Assembly (NCBI GenBank): GCA_038532735.1
Contig: JBCBAC010000003.1
Coordinates: 248,001-312,000 of the forward strand
Length of the DNA: 64,000 nucleotides
Direction of reading: 5' to 3'
Source: JAHTBL01 sp038532735
GTDB lineage: Bacteria > Pseudomonadota > Alphaproteobacteria > Rhodobacterales > Rhodobacteraceae
Part shown: positions 61,027 to 64,000 of the stretch, in pieces
Numbering within the stretch: position 1 is the first letter of the stretch
Layout: the number at the start of each line of letters is the position of its first letter
The notes under the pieces: generated by a model
Database searches by the model: none
Told to the model about the DNA's origin: nothing
Seen by the model: the letters and a program-made list of their open reading frames with translations, nothing else
Program-made: the position numbers and the translations under genes

Positions 61027-61479
61027 TCAGTCGTCGAGAATCTTTGACAGGCGCGCGGCTTCTTCATCGCTGAGTGCGCTGGCTTGCGCTTTCGGCTGCG
61101 TGTCGCGGCGGCGGATATAAGCCACAGCGACGCCTGCACCGAGCAGCAGCATGGCAGGCCCTGCGAGCCAGAGCGCCAGGTTCGCACCGGTGGTTTGGGG
61201 GTTCAGCAAAACATATTCGCCGTAGCGATCCACCACGAAGTCGACGACTTCCGCGTTGCTGTCGCCGACGAGGAGCCGTTCGCGCACCAACGCGCGCAAA
61301 TCCTGGGCGACGGTTGCGTTGCTCTCATCGATCGACTCGTTTTGGCAGACAGGGCAGCGCAACCCTTTGGAGATCTCCCGCGCGCGCTCTTCCAGCACCG
61401 GATCGTCCAGCAACTCCGCCGGATCAAGCGCCAAGGCCGGCATCGCCAGCACCAGCCAGATCAGCGCCGCTCGGATCAT
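61027..61479 (-). CDS. ccmH: cytochrome c maturation protein CcmH
   Basis: A 150-residue membrane-anchored thiol protein that reduces apocytochrome haem-binding cysteines. A signal-like start (MIRAALIWLVLAMPALALDP) precedes the CxxC motif in GLRCPVCQNESI (Cys42 and Cys45) and a C-terminal membrane helix (ALWLAGPAMLLLGAGVAVAYI). It overlaps ccmF by ATGA. In alphaproteobacteria the TPR part of E. coli CcmH is a separate protein CcmI, not seen here; this matches the short CcmH/CycL form. Confidence 0.92.
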   Translation of the reverse strand: MIRAALIWLVLAMPALALDPAELLDDPVLEERAREISKGLRCPVCQNESIDESNATVAQDLRALVRERLLVGDSNAEVVDFVVDRYGEYVLLNPQTTGANLALWLAGPAMLLLGAGVAVAYIRRRDTQPKAQASALSDEEAARLSKILDD

Positions 61480-63449
61480 TCTGCAGGCACCGCATCAGGC
61501 GTGCGGCGGCGGTTGCGCGCACCGGCGGCCACGCGGAACCTGCGGTCCGTCAAGCTCATCGCGCCGCCAAGCGACATGATGATACAGCCCGCCCAGATCC
61601 AATTGGCCAGCGGTTTGATATAAGTGCGCACGGCCCAGCCGCCACCTGTTTGCGGATCGCCCAGCACCACATAGACATCGCGCAGGAAGCCATTGGCGAT
61701 GCCAGCTTCCGTCGTGGGCATGGAGGCAACGGGGTAGATGCGTTTTTCCGGCGTGACTTGGCTGAATTGCTGCCCGTCGCGCGCAAAGCTCACAAAGCCC
61801 ATGGTCGAAATGTAGTTGGGGCCCTGCACCTGTTGCACGTCCTGCAGGGTCACTTCGATATTACCAACCGTATAGGTTTCGCCCAATTGGGCGACGCGGA
61901 TGTCTTCGATCTCCCAGGCCATCAGACCTGCGATGCCAAGGCAGGTGACGCCGAAGCCGGCATGAGCAATCGCTTTGCCCCAATCCGCGCGCGGCAGGTT
62001 CTTCAGGCGGCGCAGGCGGTTGCCGCCGCTGCCCGAGCGGGTCCAAAGTTCCGCCATCGCGCCGAAGACCAACCATGCGCCGAGGAACACTCCGACAGGT
62101 CCCAATGCGGTGCGCCCGGTCTGCATGGCCCACGCGAGGGCACCAAGTGCCAAAGCCAGGAAGAAAACGGGCCAAAGCGCTTTTGCTTGCTTTCCCAGCT
62201 TGGCGCGTTTCCAGGGCAGGACCGATCCTAAAGGCAGGATCGCGGCGAGCACGACCATGAACGGGGTGAAGGCCATCTCGAAGAAGGGCGGGCCAACGGA
62301 CAGGGTCCGGTCAAGGAACAGCTCGGCCACCAAAGGCCAGATCGTGCCGATAAAGACCACGAAACAACCGACCGCCAGCAAGAGGTTGTTCATCACCAAG
62401 GCACTTTCTCGCGACACGACCGAGAAGACGCCTTTCGCCTCCAGCGATGCCGCGCGGAACGCGTAAAGCGTCAGTGCACCGCCCATGAAGATGCCAAGGA
62501 TCAGCAGGATCCACACGCCCCGCTCTGGATCATTGGCGAAGGCGTGGACAGAGGTCAGCACGCCCGAGCGCACGATGAACGTGCCGATCAGCGAGAACCC
62601 AAAGGCGAGGATCGCCAGAAGGATCGTCCAGCTTTTCAAGGCCTCGCGTTTTTCGACCACGATGGCGGAGTGAAGGAGCGCAGCGGCAATCAGCCACGGC
62701 ATGAAGGAGGCGTTCTCCACCGGGTCCCAGAACCAGAAGCCGCCCCAGCCAAGCTCGTAATAGGCCCACCAAGAGCCCAAACCGATACCGATGGTGAGAA
62801 AGAGCCACGCCGCCAGCGCCCAAGGGCGCACCCACCGGCCCCATGCCGCATCCACGCGGCCTTCGATCAGGGCGGCGACAGCGAAAGAAAAGCTCATCGA
62901 GAGGCCGACATAGCCGAGATAGAGGAAGGGTGGGTGGAATGCCAAGCCGGGGTCCTGCAGCAGCGGGTTCAGGTCTTGCCCGTCAAAGGGCGGCACCGCG
63001 AGGCGCAAGAACGGGTTGGATGTAAAAATCATGAACGCAAAGAAGGCGACCGCAACGGCGGATTGCACCGCCAACACGCGGGCACGCAAAGTGGGTGGCA
63101 GATTGCCCCCGAACCACGCGGCCATTGCGCCAAAGAGCGTCAGGATGACGACCCATAGAAGTAGCGACCCTTCGTGGTTTCCCCAAACGCCGGTGACCTT
63201 GTAAAGCATCGGCTTATCGGTGTGAGAGTTCAGAAACACCAGTCTCAGCGAGAAATCCGAGACGACAAACGCGTAGGTCAGCGCTGCAAAGGCAAAGGCT
63301 GTCAGCAGGAATTGTGCAGTGGCGGCGGGCTCGGCCACGGCCATCCAACTTCGCCATCCCTTCTGCGCCCCGACCAGAGGAACGACCATCTGGACAATCG
63401 CAACAGCGAAGGCCAGCACGAGGGCGAAATGTCCGAGCTCTGTAATCAT
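61476..63449 (-). CDS. ccmF: haem lyase subunit CcmF
   Basis: A 657-residue inner-membrane protein with many helices. The WWD-type haem site is in LGWGGFWFWDPVENASFMPWL, preceded by NPLLQDPGLAFHPPFLYLGYVG, the conserved His region. FLNSHTDKPMLYKVTGVWGNHEGSLLLWV fits the N-terminal part. CcmF joins haem to apocytochrome c with CcmH. Start at 63449 lies 83 bases from the stop of the next upstream gene, with a hairpin between. Other ccm genes (ccmA-E, G) are not in this window. Confidence 0.95.
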   Translation of the reverse strand: MITELGHFALVLAFAVAIVQMVVPLVGAQKGWRSWMAVAEPAATAQFLLTAFAFAALTYAFVVSDFSLRLVFLNSHTDKPMLYKVTGVWGNHEGSLLLWVVILTLFGAMAAWFGGNLPPTLRARVLAVQSAVAVAFFAFMIFTSNPFLRLAVPPFDGQDLNPLLQDPGLAFHPPFLYLGYVGLSMSFSFAVAALIEGRVDAAWGRWVRPWALAAWLFLTIGIGLGSWWAYYELGWGGFWFWDPVENASFMPWLIAAALLHSAIVVEKREALKSWTILLAILAFGFSLIGTFIVRSGVLTSVHAFANDPERGVWILLILGIFMGGALTLYAFRAASLEAKGVFSVVSRESALVMNNLLLAVGCFVVFIGTIWPLVAELFLDRTLSVGPPFFEMAFTPFMVVLAAILPLGSVLPWKRAKLGKQAKALWPVFFLALALGALAWAMQTGRTALGPVGVFLGAWLVFGAMAELWTRSGSGGNRLRRLKNLPRADWGKAIAHAGFGVTCLGIAGLMAWEIEDIRVAQLGETYTVGNIEVTLQDVQQVQGPNYISTMGFVSFARDGQQFSQVTPEKRIYPVASMPTTEAGIANGFLRDVYVVLGDPQTGGGWAVRTYIKPLANWIWAGCIIMSLGGAMSLTDRRFRVAAGARNRRRTPDAVPAE

Positions 63450-63490
63450 GCGCTAAATTTAGAGCGCCCATCCGACAGCGCAACGGCAAA

Positions 63491-63515
63491 CGCCCCGCGA
63501 TGGTGTCGCAGGGCG
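63491..63515 (-). terminator. possible hairpin between the 132-aa gene and ccmF
   Basis: On the minus strand CGCCCTGCGA pairs with TCGCGGGGCG, one mismatch, loop CACCA. It is followed by TTTG only, so it may be an attenuating or processing structure rather than a terminator. Confidence 0.4.
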
Positions 63516-63532
63516 GTCAAAAAAATGTAGTC

Positions 63533-63931
63533 TTAACCGTAGAACCGCGAGCGGGTCAGCCAAAGCCAATGGCAGCGGTGATAGACCCACGCGTAAGAGC
63601 GCTCTCTTAGCTGTTTTTCCGTCAGATGCAGACGCCACGGCCCGAAGGAAAAGTCTCCTGCCGCACGCACTTTCGAGCTTTCCTCAAAGGTCAGATCAAC
63701 GACCGAATACGCGCGCTCATCCCCCAAGCGCCATTCGAGCCGATTGAACTGACACTGACGCAACCGCGCCGATTGTCCCCAGATCCGCACGCTGATCGCA
63801 TCGACCGTCTCGATCCGGTCAATCTGACCCAGCGAGGCGACGGGAAAGAAGTAGCCCTCCACATGACCACCGACGCTGCGCAGAAAGACGGCGATGCTCA
63901 AGAATAAGGAAATCACAAGTACCTTAACCAA
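63533..63931 (-). CDS. hypothetical membrane-anchored protein
   Basis: A 132-residue protein if started at TTG 63931 (LVKVLVISLFLSIAVFLRSV), which has GGGAGGG 7 bases before it; ATG 63955 would add eight residues with no such signal. One N-terminal helix is followed by a soluble domain with DAISVRIWGQSARLRQCQFNRLEWRLGD and RSYAWVYHRCHWLWLTRSRFYG. The C-terminal part has paired Cys and His that could bind metal or haem, but this is speculative. It precedes ccmF on the same strand. I do not recognise a family. Confidence 0.65.
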   Translation of the reverse strand: MVKVLVISLFLSIAVFLRSVGGHVEGYFFPVASLGQIDRIETVDAISVRIWGQSARLRQCQFNRLEWRLGDERAYSVVDLTFEESSKVRAAGDFSFGPWRLHLTEKQLRERSYAWVYHRCHWLWLTRSRFYG

Positions 63932-64000
63932 GGACGAACCCTCCCTTAATCGCATAGGCCATCGCGGACATGATCAAAGCGCCGACGATCAGGCGGACGA
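63924..64000 (-). CDS. membrane protein, C-terminal end only (cut by window edge)
   Basis: The last 24 residues are visible (VRLIVGALIMSAMAYAIKGG, then FVLG). This is one hydrophobic helix with a short tail ending at TAA 63924. It overlaps the start region of the hypothetical gene at 63533-63931, so the two are coupled. The rest lies beyond the window, and identity cannot be judged. Confidence 0.6.
   Translation of the reverse strand, partial: VRLIVGALIMSAMAYAIKGGFVLG

Overview
The window is high-GC alphaproteobacterial chromosome and reads as a member of the Rhodobacteraceae (Roseobacter group). Lineage markers include an RSP_7527-type small protein, an RSP_2614-type PIN protein, DUF2927, DUF6778 and DUF2852 proteins, an aggregation-factor-core-like protein, a class II (B12-dependent) ribonucleotide reductase, Entner-Doudoroff genes, a GAAC-N7-GAAC LexA box and trpE lying apart from trpGDC. 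No rRNA, phage, integrase, transposase or CRISPR array is visible. Most of the window is housekeeping DNA; a few AT-richer patches (about 1.07-1.5 kb, 17.3-18.4 kb and 29.2-30.2 kb) look acquired.

Layout. 0-1.5 kb: a minus-strand cluster of small genes with two related ABM-like proteins and a truncated WYL/YafY regulator, including a perfect operator-like palindrome and a hairpin over a ribosome-binding site. 1.6-5.6 kb: lipoprotein, small membrane protein, CoxE-like VWA protein, DUF6653-like protein and an M48 protease. 5.6-8.4 kb: PIN protein, rlmI, a lipoprotein and a 56-aa protein. 8.5-11.1 kb: edd-eda behind a LacI-type palindrome. 11.2-16.7 kb: glnE with a small partner gene, YbaK-type deacylase, DUF2852 protein behind two dyads, RDD protein and bpt. 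16.9-18.5 kb: a 51-aa membrane protein and an AT-rich pair of unknown genes, the first apparently missing its 5' end. 18.8-25.6 kb: a three-gene TakP-like TRAP transporter facing a Cache-type histidine kinase and LuxR-type regulator, with a NarL-like site between them.

25.6-30.7 kb: 2H phosphoesterase, DinB protein, then an ilv operon with a clear leader-peptide attenuator (MMLSIVVLVGITRMGR followed by a terminator). A DUF2971 gene of foreign composition sits between ilvI and ilvH and is the most unusual feature of the window. 31-38 kb: EF-hand protein, ECF sigma factor, matB, a 190-bp nested inverted repeat, and nrdJ with an NrdR-like box. 38-48 kb: small envelope proteins, tRNA-Pro, DUF192 and double cold-shock proteins, pdxH, fabI, a LysE-type exporter, gpt, an aminotransferase, ppiD and trpE. 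48-57 kb: two minus-strand genes, the compact trpG-trpD-trpC-moaC-moeA operon, lexA with its SOS box, and comEC. 57-64 kb: gltX, gltA, an enoyl-CoA hydratase and the cytochrome c maturation genes ccmH and ccmF, with a partial membrane gene at the right edge.

Functional links. Edd and Eda make one pathway; TRAP genes and the two-component pair probably form a substrate-induced uptake module; IlvI and IlvH are two subunits of one enzyme and would share attenuation with the DUF2971 passenger; TrpE with TrpG, then TrpD and TrpC, cover early tryptophan synthesis; CcmF and CcmH act together in haem ligation.
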